Source: Neonectria sp. B-13
Lineage: Eukaryota > Ascomycota > Sordariomycetes > Hypocreales > Nectriaceae
DNA length: 64,000 nucleotides
Reading direction: 5' to 3'
NCBI GenBank assembly: GCA_002682825.1
Contig: NOKP01000031.1
Span: 602,353-666,352, forward strand
Below, piece by piece: positions 45,857-55,708 of this stretch (positions are counted from its first letter, which is position 1; each line of letters starts with the position of its first letter). Under the pieces are notes generated by a model. That model was not told the DNA's origin. It ran no database searches and was given only the letters and a program-made list of their open reading frames with translations. A program made the position numbers and the translations under genes.

Positions 45857-47487
45857 AGTGAGTTTGAACAAAGACGACTTTCAAGGGATATCCAGGGAAC
45901 AAGTGGCTTGGGCGAGGATTGTGAGATCGAGTTAGACTGGTTTCTATCTCTAGTAGAGGCCACAACCGTCCCTTTAAGTAGTTGAAGCCATCTTCTTCAT
46001 CTTGCGTGCTGGGCATTCAAATTAATCACACTATCATTCTACTGCTTACATGGCGCAAGTGAGCTTCCCTATTTGCTGGGAACTTTTTTCTCTGTCTCGC
46101 TGAGGAAGTTGTCGCCGGACACGAGGACGGCCGTCCGTCTCTATCATCGACAACAGCGGGGTTGGGAACTTCTGTTTCCGTGACTAGGATCTAGGGTCCT
46201 ATTGGCGATACCCATGCGATCAAGACCGGAAATCCGATCAAGAGACAGGGATGATATCCTCGATCAAGAACCCGTGAGCCGTAGTTGGCTTGTTCTCCGC
46301 CATACTGGGCACCCGCATCGGAAAATCAAAGAGAGCGTTCAACCTTCCAATACGGGACAGCTTAACAAGGTCAAAAGGATCGTACTAGAAACTGCTATAG
46401 CGCGGGGAGAAATGGGCTCAGATAAGGTTGTTAACGCCGATGACGGCTGAGGGTGGCCCATGTCCCCGAGACTAGGCGTGGGGGCTAAGAGGGACGTTTG
46501 ATCGGGAGGGCAGCCTAGTATATCAGAAGAGTATCTAACTCGCACGCACTATTATATGCCAAGACTGAGCGAGGGATGCTTTAGGCGGGGAATGTGGGCA
46601 TTGATGGCTCCTGACGTGCTGACAAGGGATGAGAGCGCGATGGGTTAATTACGGCAAACAACAAGGTTTCAAGCAAGCTTAAGGCCTGGGTGATAATTTG
46701 CCATGTTAATTATTAGGTAATTAGTAGTGAATATGGGTTTACCCTAGGTTTATGCATGTTGAGTTGATTGACGAAAGCAACTTCGGAGAGCCTTTGCGCT
46801 ACGGTAAAAGGCCGTGTGCCCACCGCTGCAAAGGGAAGCTCGCAATGCCGCAAGCAGGACGAATTGAAGTCGGCGTTTTCGGAAGAAAGCTCTTTAAGAA
46901 GCTCATAGCTCGTCGGATCAGATGTTCATGACGCGACAAATCCCCCATTGTCCACTTGCTTGCTTTCTCGGGCCGTTCCCGTGAATGCCCGCATCTCGGC
47001 AGATGGCACCGTGACCAGGGGGCTCAACCCCAGACCTTCCTGATCCGGGTATATCTCCAGACCGTTGTAACCATCTTATCGGCATGAGGCAGGTGGAGAG
47101 ATCTAGCGCACTTCCCGCTCAAAAGTGCAGAGGTCTGAGGTACGAAAGCCGTCTATGGGGAGTTTCTTGGCATTCGAGTTAAAGGGCATCTTCATAAGTT
47201 GAGCAATGTCCACCCACCAACCGATTGCTTTAGAAGCTTTCGAATCATTGACGAAGGAGAGAAGAATGTTACTGAGGAACACTCTCCTACAAACTTGTGG
47301 CGAAGCTCCACCTGAGTTGGAAGCTTAGACGAAAGAGTCAGACCTAGGTATCTTAGGCACAGCTTGATAGAAACAAATATTCATGACTTTCCTATTCCTG
47401 CCGAAAAATACATTGCATGACTAATGAAAAAGCCCGTTGATATCAATACTTCGTCTGTAACGTTTTCCCATCACCAAAAACTCCTTC
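45857..47487. other. Intergenic, 1.63 kb, no gene seen
   Basis: Fungalysin promoter at the left end and 3' UTR of the oleate hydratase at the right. The middle holds no defensible frame or repeat. Confidence 0.45.
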
Positions 47488-49245
47488 CTAAACAAGATGA
47501 TACTCATGCAACAACTGCCCAATCTGTGACACCTCCAGCTTGTGAATAAAGAACTGACGAATGCGTTCTGGCAACCACGCAGCAAGCTCCTTTCCATCTC
47601 TCAAATGACATGTAGCTTTCAGCAAAGTCCGCACATCGTACGTCGAAGCGAACACTTCTGGAATGCCACGATCGACGCCAGTGAGTTGATAGACCGACTC
47701 CATGCCGGTCCTGACCGAGTACTCGGTTGTGAATATGGTGTCGCGTGTCGTCTCAGCGAACTGCCCGATGAAGGCAAAGTTCTTGGACCCTGCTGGCACA
47801 ACGGCTGGCCGATCACCTGCCTTTCTGGGCATGAAGAAGGAAGTAACGTAGGGCATCATGACAGGAACACATTTGGCTGCCTCTGCAGCGAGGGTCGGGA
47901 TATCAGACTCGGGAACGCCAAGGTGATACAGCCATTCTTCGGTAATCTCCTGTCCGGTGCATTCTTGCATGGGCTTCTTGACATAATCGCCTGGTTTCTC
48001 GACAAGCAGCCCGTACACCCATACCACAATGTGCTCCTTGGGCTGCTTCTTGAAGTGAGGCTGGCGGTTAATCGTCCAGCTCATCAACCAGCTTGAATCG
48101 CGCACCGTGACAATGCCGCCAGTAACCACCTTCCCACTGAAAGGATCGCGCTTGCAGATGTTCTGGATGTAGCCTGGGATACGCTTGTCCAGGGTGGTCA
48201 CTGTCGCCGACTGCCATTTGGTTGCGGGGATGTTGCTGCAAAAGACTTCGGGATGTCCAAACTCGTCGTGCCTGGATGCAATGCGGCGCCATAGGTCCCA
48301 AGCCGGTGCCGGGCCTTCATGGAGCTTCGCGGGTGTATTTTGGTCTCCCGTGTCAGAGTTCTCAGTCAGAGAGCCGATGGTCATGAACGTGAGATCGTCG
48401 GGTCCAAGGTTCTTTTCAAATTTATTCCCACCCTTGACGTAGTGGATGCAAGTAGCTTGCTTGTCTTTCCCGGTGAATTCGAAATCGACGTCTTCAACGA
48501 CAGTGTCAAACTGGAACGTCACTCCGTGTTCCTCCAGCCACTTGTGAAGCGGCAAGACCAGAGACTCGTACTGGTTGTACTTTGTGAACTTGAGAGTTGA
48601 GAAATCGGGCATGCCGTGGATGTGGTTGACGAATCGGTGGAGATACAGCTTCATCTCCAGTGCCGAGTGCCAAGTCTGGAACGCAAACATGGTCTGCCAG
48701 TAGAGCCAAAAGTTGCTCTTGAAGAAATCTTCGGTGAAAACTTGGTCGATTCGCTTGTCCTCCACCTCCTCCCTGGTTGCCAGGAAGAGTTTGATCATCT
48801 CTTTCTGCGCCTTCTCACTCAACGTGAACGTCTTTCCAGTCTCCGCATCCTGGCCACACTTGATGGTAGCCCTTTGTAGCGAATAGTTGGGATCTCGCTT
48901 GTTGAGCCAGTAGAACTCGTCCAGGACACTGGCGTCTTTCTCTTCGAGAGAGGGAATTGAGCGGAACAGGTCCCAGAGGCATTCGAAGTGTGATTCCATC
49001 TCTCGGCCGCCGCGGATGACGAACCCTTTCTCGGGTTCCTCGATTCCGTCCAAGGCGCCGCCGGGGATGGCTAGTTCTTCGAAGATGGTGATGTTTTTGC
49101 CGGGCATTTGGGCGTCGCGGATGAGGAATGCCGCAGTCGAAAGGCCAGCGATGCCAGATCCGACAATCCACGCAGTCTTCTTCTCGATCCCCTCAGGTTT
49201 GAGGGGACGAGCAAAGGCTTCGTAGTTGCCGCTGCTGTAGTACAT
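47488..49245 (-). CDS. Oleate hydratase (MCRA family), intronless
   Basis: 585 aa from the ATG at 49245, one exon. Residues about 25-60 are an FAD-binding beta-alpha-beta unit with GSGIAGLSTAAFLI, then a FEE motif. GGREMESHFECLWDLF matches the family's conserved catalytic-Glu region, and YNQYESLVLPL matches the Tyr segment. The reaction is addition of water across the cis-9 bond of unsaturated fatty acids, giving 10-hydroxy acids. FAD has a structural role and the enzyme is cytosolic or membrane-associated. The family is mainly bacterial; fungal copies are scattered. Length equals bacterial enzymes and no interruption is seen. Confidence 0.92.
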   Translation of the reverse strand: MYYSSGNYEAFARPLKPEGIEKKTAWIVGSGIAGLSTAAFLIRDAQMPGKNITIFEELAIPGGALDGIEEPEKGFVIRGGREMESHFECLWDLFRSIPSLEEKDASVLDEFYWLNKRDPNYSLQRATIKCGQDAETGKTFTLSEKAQKEMIKLFLATREEVEDKRIDQVFTEDFFKSNFWLYWQTMFAFQTWHSALEMKLYLHRFVNHIHGMPDFSTLKFTKYNQYESLVLPLHKWLEEHGVTFQFDTVVEDVDFEFTGKDKQATCIHYVKGGNKFEKNLGPDDLTFMTIGSLTENSDTGDQNTPAKLHEGPAPAWDLWRRIASRHDEFGHPEVFCSNIPATKWQSATVTTLDKRIPGYIQNICKRDPFSGKVVTGGIVTVRDSSWLMSWTINRQPHFKKQPKEHIVVWVYGLLVEKPGDYVKKPMQECTGQEITEEWLYHLGVPESDIPTLAAEAAKCVPVMMPYVTSFFMPRKAGDRPAVVPAGSKNFAFIGQFAETTRDTIFTTEYSVRTGMESVYQLTGVDRGIPEVFASTYDVRTLLKATCHLRDGKELAAWLPERIRQFFIHKLEVSQIGQLLHEYHLV

Positions 49246-50281
49246 TGTGAATAGTAGATAATGATTTGCAATTGGGGTGTTTGCTTGTGCGAGTAGCCTC
49301 CTCCATGGCCACGACAAATGGCGATACTTATAATGCTTTATTCACTGTCCACAATTCAAGTTCCGGCCTCATTCCTCCTCGTCAGATCATGCCATTGTAA
49401 GTTAGCAAATGACTTTTCCCATCGCCGAGGAAGCAGTAGCCTCTCAATCACATGCGCCAGCCGTCGGTAGTGGAGTGGTGAGACCCGTTTCTGGAGCATT
49501 CCAGCAGGGGATTGTCACGGCACTTGGACGTGATAGGCCAGCTCGAATCAAGATGCACTCCCGAACACTCGGTTCTCGGTAGAGGGTTCCTTTTGACAGC
49601 GGCATTCTAAAAGTGGTAATCTTCGTGTAATTCTCATATCTCTGTAGTCTCGTAGGGCGATTGAACAGGGCGGAATTATCTCTCAACTGCGCACCTAATT
49701 ATTCAGTAGATTGGAGTCATCGACTTGCATTTTCTGACTTTGAAGCTTCTCGACGGTAGATGTGCCGAGGTAACTCAACAAGTGACATCACTCTCCTCAG
49801 CATCGGTGAAAATTTGAGCAGTCTGCTGCCAGTCTGCCATGAATCTGCGTCTGCGTATCTCGTGATCCACATTTCAGCGTCAGTCCACGCACTAAAGACG
49901 GTGTACGGACCACATCACTAGCGGCCGGAAGCCTCTCATTAGCATGTGAACATCAGGTGGTGCGAGTTGAGGAGAAACACAGGCCCACTGTTGTCATGGC
50001 CAATCCAGTAGAAGCCCATTCCGAGCTGTCCGGAGAGGAGATTAATCATGGTGTCTTCAATCCCCTCTCTAGGAGGATGCATTTTAGATTGGCAGTGTTG
50101 CAGCGTACAACAATCATGTGATCCCTCTCAAACAAACACCTCACAGGAATATCCATAGAGAACAATCAGAGGTCTTAAAAACAAACCAGTATTGACAATT
50201 GGTACCAAGTATACAAAGAATTTCTCCCAGCCAGCATCGTGCGGTGGAGTGTCCGAACCAAACAAATCCCAACCTAGACCC
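49246..50281. other. Intergenic, about 1 kb, no gene seen
   Basis: Promoter of the oleate hydratase on the left, 3' UTR of the monooxygenase on the right. No repeat or convincing frame. Confidence 0.45.
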
Positions 50282-52256
50282 TCACGCCTCACCATCCTGA
50301 TACAACCCCTCCTCAAGTCCCTTGATCTGCAGAGCCAGTAGTCTGGAGTAATAGCGGCACATGGCCAGGTTTCCACCGTGGAACCAGAAGCCGGGGTGCC
50401 CGCTCCGTTGCCAGATGGTCCGCATCTCTCCCTCGTCGTTGAAGCCCCAGACATCGCCAACCCTATCGGCTACTTCATCGCCGAACATGATGCGGGTTTG
50501 TGTTCGCATGTTCTGATAGCCAGTGGCAAAGACAATCTCGTCGGCCTCCAGCTCAGATCCGTCCGCGAACCTAAGTCCGTTGGGGAGGACCTCTGCGATC
50601 TCCTGTCCTTGCTTGACCTTGATCTTGCCCTCGGCAATCAGCTCGGAGGCACCGATGTTGATGTAGTAGCCGCCGCCGCGCTGGAAGTACTTGAAGAAGA
50701 GACCGGCGCCGTCAGGGCCGCGATCAACCTTGAAGCCGACCTTGTCCAGTCCCTCGAGGATCTCCTTGTCGCAGTCGGCTTGTCGCTCTCCGACCTTGAT
50801 CTGAATGGCCTTGAGCACGGGGGTGGGGAGACCGTGGATCAGCATGTCTGCGTCGTCAACCGGAGGTCCGTCTTCCGAGTAGATGCCCTTCAAGGCAATC
50901 TCGGTGATGGCCTTGGAGGAGACAACGTGGGTGGTTGACCGCTGGACCATGGTGATCTCGTAGCCCTTCTCCAAGAAATCCTGCGCAATGTCGTGCGCCG
51001 AGTTGCAAGAGCCGACCACAATGGCCTTCTTGCCGTGGCTGTTCTCTCGAGCTCCGGGGAACTCAGACGAGTGACATAGGCGCTCACCCTTGAAGTTCTC
51101 AACTCCCTTGACATGTGGCTGGTTCTTCTTGCCGGAGTGTCCCGTTGCTTGAATGAGGTGGCGAGGATAGAATGTGCGGATCTCGCTGGTCCCATCTGCC
51201 GCCTTTCGGTTGACGATGACAGTCCAGAACTGCTTCTTGTCGTCCCACTTGCTGTAAACAAGCTCCGTCCTGGTCCAGACATTGAGCTCGAGGAGAGTTG
51301 CGTACGCCTCGAAAAAGTCGGCCAGCTTGTCCTTGGGCGTGAAGATAGGCCATGTCGCAGGGAAGTTGAGATAAGGCATGTGGTCGTACCAGACAGGGTC
51401 GTGAAGGACCAGCTGGTGGTAGCGCTTTCGCCAGTTGTCGCCGACGCGTTCGTTCTGGTCAACAACAAGGGTCTCGACACCGAGCATCTTGAGCCGAGCA
51501 GCAGCTGTTAGGCCAGCTTGACCACCACCTAAGAAGCAAATGGTTAGAATGTGACAGTGATATTGAGGCTTCAGTAAACATACCAACGACCAAGACGGCC
51601 GGATCATTGCCAGCAGCGAAATCAGCAGCCTGGGCTCGCTTGTCGGCCCAGTTCTTTCGGCCAGGCTTTCCACCGTGCTCGGCGCCCTTTGCTCGGCGCT
51701 CGTTGATAGCCTGTTCGTACCCGCGGAGCTCCTCGAGCCTCGTGTACAAGGTGAAGAACTTCCACTGACCGCCCTGCTCGACAATGCGAGCAAGGCCAAC
51801 ACCGGTGCCGAGGACAGTCTCGGCGACAACGAAGAACTGGATGCCAGTGACATTTCCAGAGGCATCAATGGGGACTGTCTTGGGAGCCTTGACGGTTGTG
51901 GCGTTGTCGATGGAGATCTTCTTCAGTCGGAATCCATCTTTCGACCCCGCACAGCTCTTGAGGAACTCTTGGATGCGAGGGGGACTCTGGACAGTGCGGA
52001 ACACCCATGTCAGGGCGAGGTGATCACGCCAATAGCCATCGTCGACAAAGAGATTTGCTAGGGCTGCGTAATCGCGCTTGTCCAAGGCCTTGTTGAAGCT
52101 GTCGACCAATGTCGCAGCTGCGTCGGCGGCATTGATGGTGCCGCCGGTGGACTTTTGTGCGGAGGGGAACTTGGCGACGGGGATGTTGACAGATCCGGGG
52201 ACAGTTCGCATGTGGGAGGGGACGGGCTGGACCGTCTGAACGTCGACGGTGGCCAT
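50282..52256 (-). CDS. Flavin monooxygenase with N-terminal NTF2-like domain
   Basis: Exon 1 is 52256-51584, the intron 51583-51529 (GTATGT...CTTCTTAG) and exon 2 51528-50282, giving 639 aa. Residues about 45-195 form an NTF2/SnoaL-like domain (VDSFNKALDKRDYAALANLF, RDHLALTW). Residues 225-230 are the FAD motif GGGQAG, formed across the splice junction, followed by a DQNERVGDNWR segment. CHSSEFPGAR corresponds to the FMO fingerprint region, and a second Rossmann motif (VVGSCNSAHD, about 398) binds NADPH. This fused architecture is common in fungal FMO-like enzymes that oxygenate small carbonyl, amine or indole substrates. It is divergent from the AlcS-type transporter, and its promoter carries TGCGG repeats. 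Confidence 0.88.
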
Positions 52257-52547
52257 GATGGGGGAACGTGCTAATTGATGGTTTGGTAGAGAGATGAGAT
52301 GATGGAGGAGGTGAGGAGGAAGTGTTGATTGTTGATGTGGTGATGAGGATGGATTGGAGAGGGGATGTTGTTTAATTTGGACGGGATTCCAGCGTCGTTA
52401 AGTACCAACAATTCGATCTGAACGCATCCAACAATGAAGCGGGCATTTCAATTGCAATTGGAATCCGGTGATGAGACCCGAACTGCACGACGACAAGCCG
52501 CTCGCGATCCCCCGCCTCCTCCGTTCCCCATACCCCGGACTTGGACC

Positions 52548-52589
52548 CCGCACTCGGCAGCGTCACTGCGGAGGCTGCGGAGACTGCGG
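52548..52589. promoter_or_regulatory. Cluster of AlcR-type core sites (CCGCA, then TGCGG three times)
   Basis: CCGCA at 52548-52552 is followed by TGCGG at 52567, 52576 and 52585, the last three spaced exactly 9 bp. WGCGG/CCGCW is the published half-site of A. nidulans AlcR, which acts through direct or inverted pairs. The cluster lies about 290-330 bp upstream of the monooxygenase ATG. Binding is inferred, not shown. Confidence 0.5.
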
Positions 52590-52689
52590 ACCCGACCGAG
52601 CTGGCGGACCCGATCGACGGCCATTTGCTTCATTCAGCCTCAGTCGGACCCGATCGAGTGAAAGCCCGATGCTGAGGAGGCGGACCCGA
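52587..52689. repeat. Four dispersed copies of CGGACCCGA
   Basis: Exact 9-mers at 52587, 52605, 52645 and 52681; two are extended to CGGACCCGATCGA. They interleave with the TGCGG cluster and could themselves be factor sites. Confidence 0.8.
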
Positions 52690-53572
52690 CGCTAGGCCCG
52701 CTTTGTTCGTGAATGCACCAGGGCTCTCGTTGTCATTCCTTGCCGCAAGCAGCTAGCAGGGCAACGAGGATGTCGACGGTGTGCCACGTGCTGTTCCAGC
52801 AGGGCTCGTCGATGTGTTTGCATATTGAGCGACGGCGTCAAGATTCTTGGAAGCTAGCGGCGGGCCATGATCTGCCTGACGATGGGTCTCTCTGTGACTG
52901 TCTAAGCTGGCCAAGTCTCGAGTCTATCTCTATCTCTTCTAAGAGGATTTACTTCTATTTGCTTGCTGTGTCTCTTCTCTCACCCCATCTAACACCTAAC
53001 CAGGCCCTCGATTCACTCTCGACAACCCCAACTTTAGTGGCAGAGTGACTACTGTGAGGGGAATAGCGCATACTTTTAGCGCTCGCCACACATTGAACAG
53101 ATAACCGTCAGCCGAAGCGATGAAAGAATGTGGTTCAAGAGCCGCTTTGCACCGGTCCTGGTTAGATGGCCGATGCCACGCTAATGCTTTGTTTCCGCCC
53201 TGTTGATTCATCCGATCCCCTGCTCACTGCATCCTGAGCCGCAGCTTCATCTCTCGGCACCGTCAAAGCGACTCCGACAGGTCAGGAACTAGCTCGTGAT
53301 CTGATCGGCCACAACACTTACCGGCTGGCGCTATGGCGGAATCTGAATCATGTCCAGGTTCCCGAATCTCTGAATCTGGCCAAGATGCAACCTGAGCCAC
53401 GTCGCTTACCTCAACAGAACGAGCGTTCCCCCGGTTCCCCAGACTCCTCCTCGCCCCAGACTCCTCTCCCCAGACTCCTCACCCCAAACTCTCACCCCGG
53501 ATCAACGGACATTGAACATCTCGTCTAAGGAGATTGAAACCCGGCAGTTCAGAACACCCTGGTATCCTCCTG

Positions 53573-53583
53573 AGTGCGGGGAA
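53573..53583 (+). promoter_or_regulatory. AGTGCGGGGAA motif in transporter promoter
   Basis: The 11-mer contains a TGCGG core 118 bp upstream of the transporter ATG and recurs exactly at 55437-55447 in front of the AlcR-type gene. Confidence 0.45.
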
Positions 53584-53700
53584 ATTCCCGACTATATGTT
53601 TGGCCCTTGCCTCTTCAACTTTCCCGTCCTGCAGCATTCCCACAATTCCACAATTCTCCCATCTTGATCTGACTCCTACCCACTCTTACCCACCGGCACC

Positions 53701-54765
53701 ATGTCCAGCGATAACAGCAAAATCAACAATGAGCATCGGGAGGAGATGTTGAACAGGATTCAAACTGCTGCCAGCATCTCGCTCTCCCCTGAGCTCTTCG
53801 AGCAGCTGTACCTGTCGCCTCAGAACCAGGTAAAGGGTCAGCTTAGACAGACCTTTGGCAACCCGACGCCATTGGGTAAGATTAAGGCCATTTGCCCATG
53901 CTGATAATCACTGCTAACAAGACTCAAGCGCTGGGTGGCTTTTTGCTTTGTACCACGCCCATCTCCATGTCTCTGCTGGAGTGGCAGGGTGCTGGAGGGT
54001 TTGGAGCCGGAGCGAATGTGTACGTCGGTTCTACATAGATTGTTCATGGAAGTGGCTAACGTGTTGTTACAGCGGCTCGTACTTCTTTATGGGAGGCCTT
54101 CTCCTCGTCCTTGGCGGGATCGGCGAGTGGATTCTTGGTAACTCCCCCTGACCTGGGTGTTTTCTCACTCCAGTATTAATATCCCATTCTAGGCAACACC
54201 TTTCCATCCACCGTCTTCTGCCTCTTTGGAGGCTTTTGGCTCACCTTTGGCGCTACTATCGTCCCTGGCTATGGCGCGTATGGCTTGTACTCGACGACCG
54301 GGTCCGCTGCCGACGGCTTGAGTGAACAGCAATTCTACGCCACCTTCTCCTTCTTCCTAGTAGCCATGACGATTCTTTGTGCCATCTTTGCTGTGGCGAG
54401 CATTCGCACCAACATGGTTCTGTTTACCATCCTGCTCCTGCTTGTTCCTACCTGTAAGAAAACACATCCCGTTGCCCCGCTTCCCCTGCATTTTACAAAC
54501 TCAAACGTTGGCTGACTCGTTGGAAACAGTCAGCTGTCTCTCCGCTTCGTTCTTCGCCGTTTCGAAAGATCTTGCCTCGAGTGCAAAGACGTTCCAGCAT
54601 GTCGGCGCCGGTCTGCTGCTTGCCGTTTCGTTCTTGGGGTGGTACATATTCTTCGCGCTGGTTCTTCTATCGGTTGACTTCCCGTACATACTGCCTTTGG
54701 GGGATCTGTCAACTGTGATCCCCGGACGCACTGAGCGAACTCGGGAGAACAATGACAAGGCGTAG
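53701..54765 (+). CDS. GPR1/FUN34/YaaH-family membrane protein (AlcS/acetate-transporter type)
   Basis: Exons 53701-53875, 53929-54019, 54073-54137, 54193-54453 and 54530-54765 give 275 aa with every phase matching. The family signature NPTPLALGGF follows a hydrophilic N-tail of about 50 residues. Six membrane helices follow, with GGIGEWILGNTFP, FGGFWLTFGATIVPGYGAYG and a late GAGLLLAVSFLGWYIFFAL helix. Members include the acetate channels AcpA/Ady2 and A. nidulans AlcS, encoded in the alc gene cluster. With an AlcR-type gene 0.9 kb away, AlcS-like identity is the best reading, though AcpA-like cannot be excluded. Plasma-membrane location and acetate or ethanol-related transport are inferred from the family. 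Confidence 0.88.
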
Positions 54766-55708
54766 TCTGTTGCAAGACGTATTTATCTAGCATGAATTTC
54801 CGGGTCCTGGACTAAAGTGAGGACGAGGGTATGCACAAGAGCCGGGCAGCTATCGTGTCATGTTAATTAATTAGTCTGCTCGTCCAGGAGCCTCGGATAG
54901 TCTTAACACTAAAGTCTGAGTTGTGGAAACTATCCTTAAGCGCCCGGGAGGGCATGGAACGTAGTGCCTGGTACATAATAGACTACCTGAGAGTGCTTTG
55001 ACTTGTTTTAACCTCTGGTGACGTCTCCTGAAGCCGTCGTGTTTTGCGGTCATGTCCCCGGAACCCAATCCCCACGTGTCCACGTAACTGCAACCCAATG
55101 ACTCAGGACCACGAGGATGAAGCTGGCAAGGTGCCCTCGTTTCCGGAAACAGAGTCTACCGACAGGCAGGTTCAGAATCCTCATCCAATCCCGATGCATG
55201 AATGTTCCCCACGGGCGCAACACAGAGCCCCCCCACAACCGACAGCGCCGCCATTCCCAAGTTTGCTTCGCTCGGAGCACTCACGCGGACGCCCGTTCTT
55301 CACCCTCGACTCCAGTTTCCCCGCACTGAGGACGACTCGCCTTGGGCTAGTGATGACACCTCAACAACTCCAGCCAATTGGACACTGGATATTGGGTGAG
55401 GCCAAGGTATTCCCAGTGGAGTCGTTCCTCTAGCGCAGTGCGGGGAACAGGGCGAGTCGGCAAAACGGAATCGGATAACTTACTTGATAAGTAGGTAGCC
55501 GACTATCTCTCTTCTCCTCTCTCCTCTCCTCTACCTTGATCCTCTCCCACGAAACCCACACTAGTCGGTTCCGCGCGTCCCACTGCCAACTGAAGCGACA
55601 GCCGACTACTGCGTAAACCCACTCACTGTCAACTGAGCGGTGCATGCAAGGATCGACCCAACGTAACAGCTGGGAGTGGATCGGTTTATGCCTGAAAAGC
55701 TCCACCCA
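54766..55708. promoter_or_regulatory. Intergenic region upstream of the AlcR-type gene
   Basis: 943 bp. A plus-strand frame at 55044-55433 has no family features and is not called. CCCCGCACTG (55319-55328) and its exact reverse complement CAGTGCGGGG (55436-55445) flank a 107-bp interval; a CT-rich tract (about 55505-55535) is typical of fungal promoters. Confidence 0.5.
55319..55445. promoter_or_regulatory. Inverted pair of CCGCA/TGCGG sites, possible autoregulation
   Basis: Two exact 10-bp inverted copies (55319-55328 and 55436-55445) each contain the AlcR core. AlcR activates its own gene in A. nidulans, so an autoregulatory role is a reasonable inference. The spacing is longer than that of classical paired sites. 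Confidence 0.4.

Larger units (their letters stand above)
52257..53700. promoter_or_regulatory. Divergent promoter region between monooxygenase and transporter
   Basis: 1.44 kb between head-to-head genes. It contains the TGCGG cluster (52548-52589), four copies of CGGACCCGA (52587-52689), three CCCCAGACTCCTC-type repeats (about 53437-53495) and a single AGTGCGGGGAA 118 bp before the transporter start. No gene is seen in it. Confidence 0.55.

Noticed and set aside
35317..46000. Secondary-metabolite cluster around the LaeA-like gene
   Set aside because: No PKS, NRPS, terpene cyclase or prenyltransferase is present; a methyltransferase, a lyase and a regulator alone do not support it.
55044..55433. 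129-codon frame upstream of the AlcR-type gene
   Set aside because: Pro/His-rich without motif, lies in the probable promoter and contains the inverted CCGCA/TGCGG pair.
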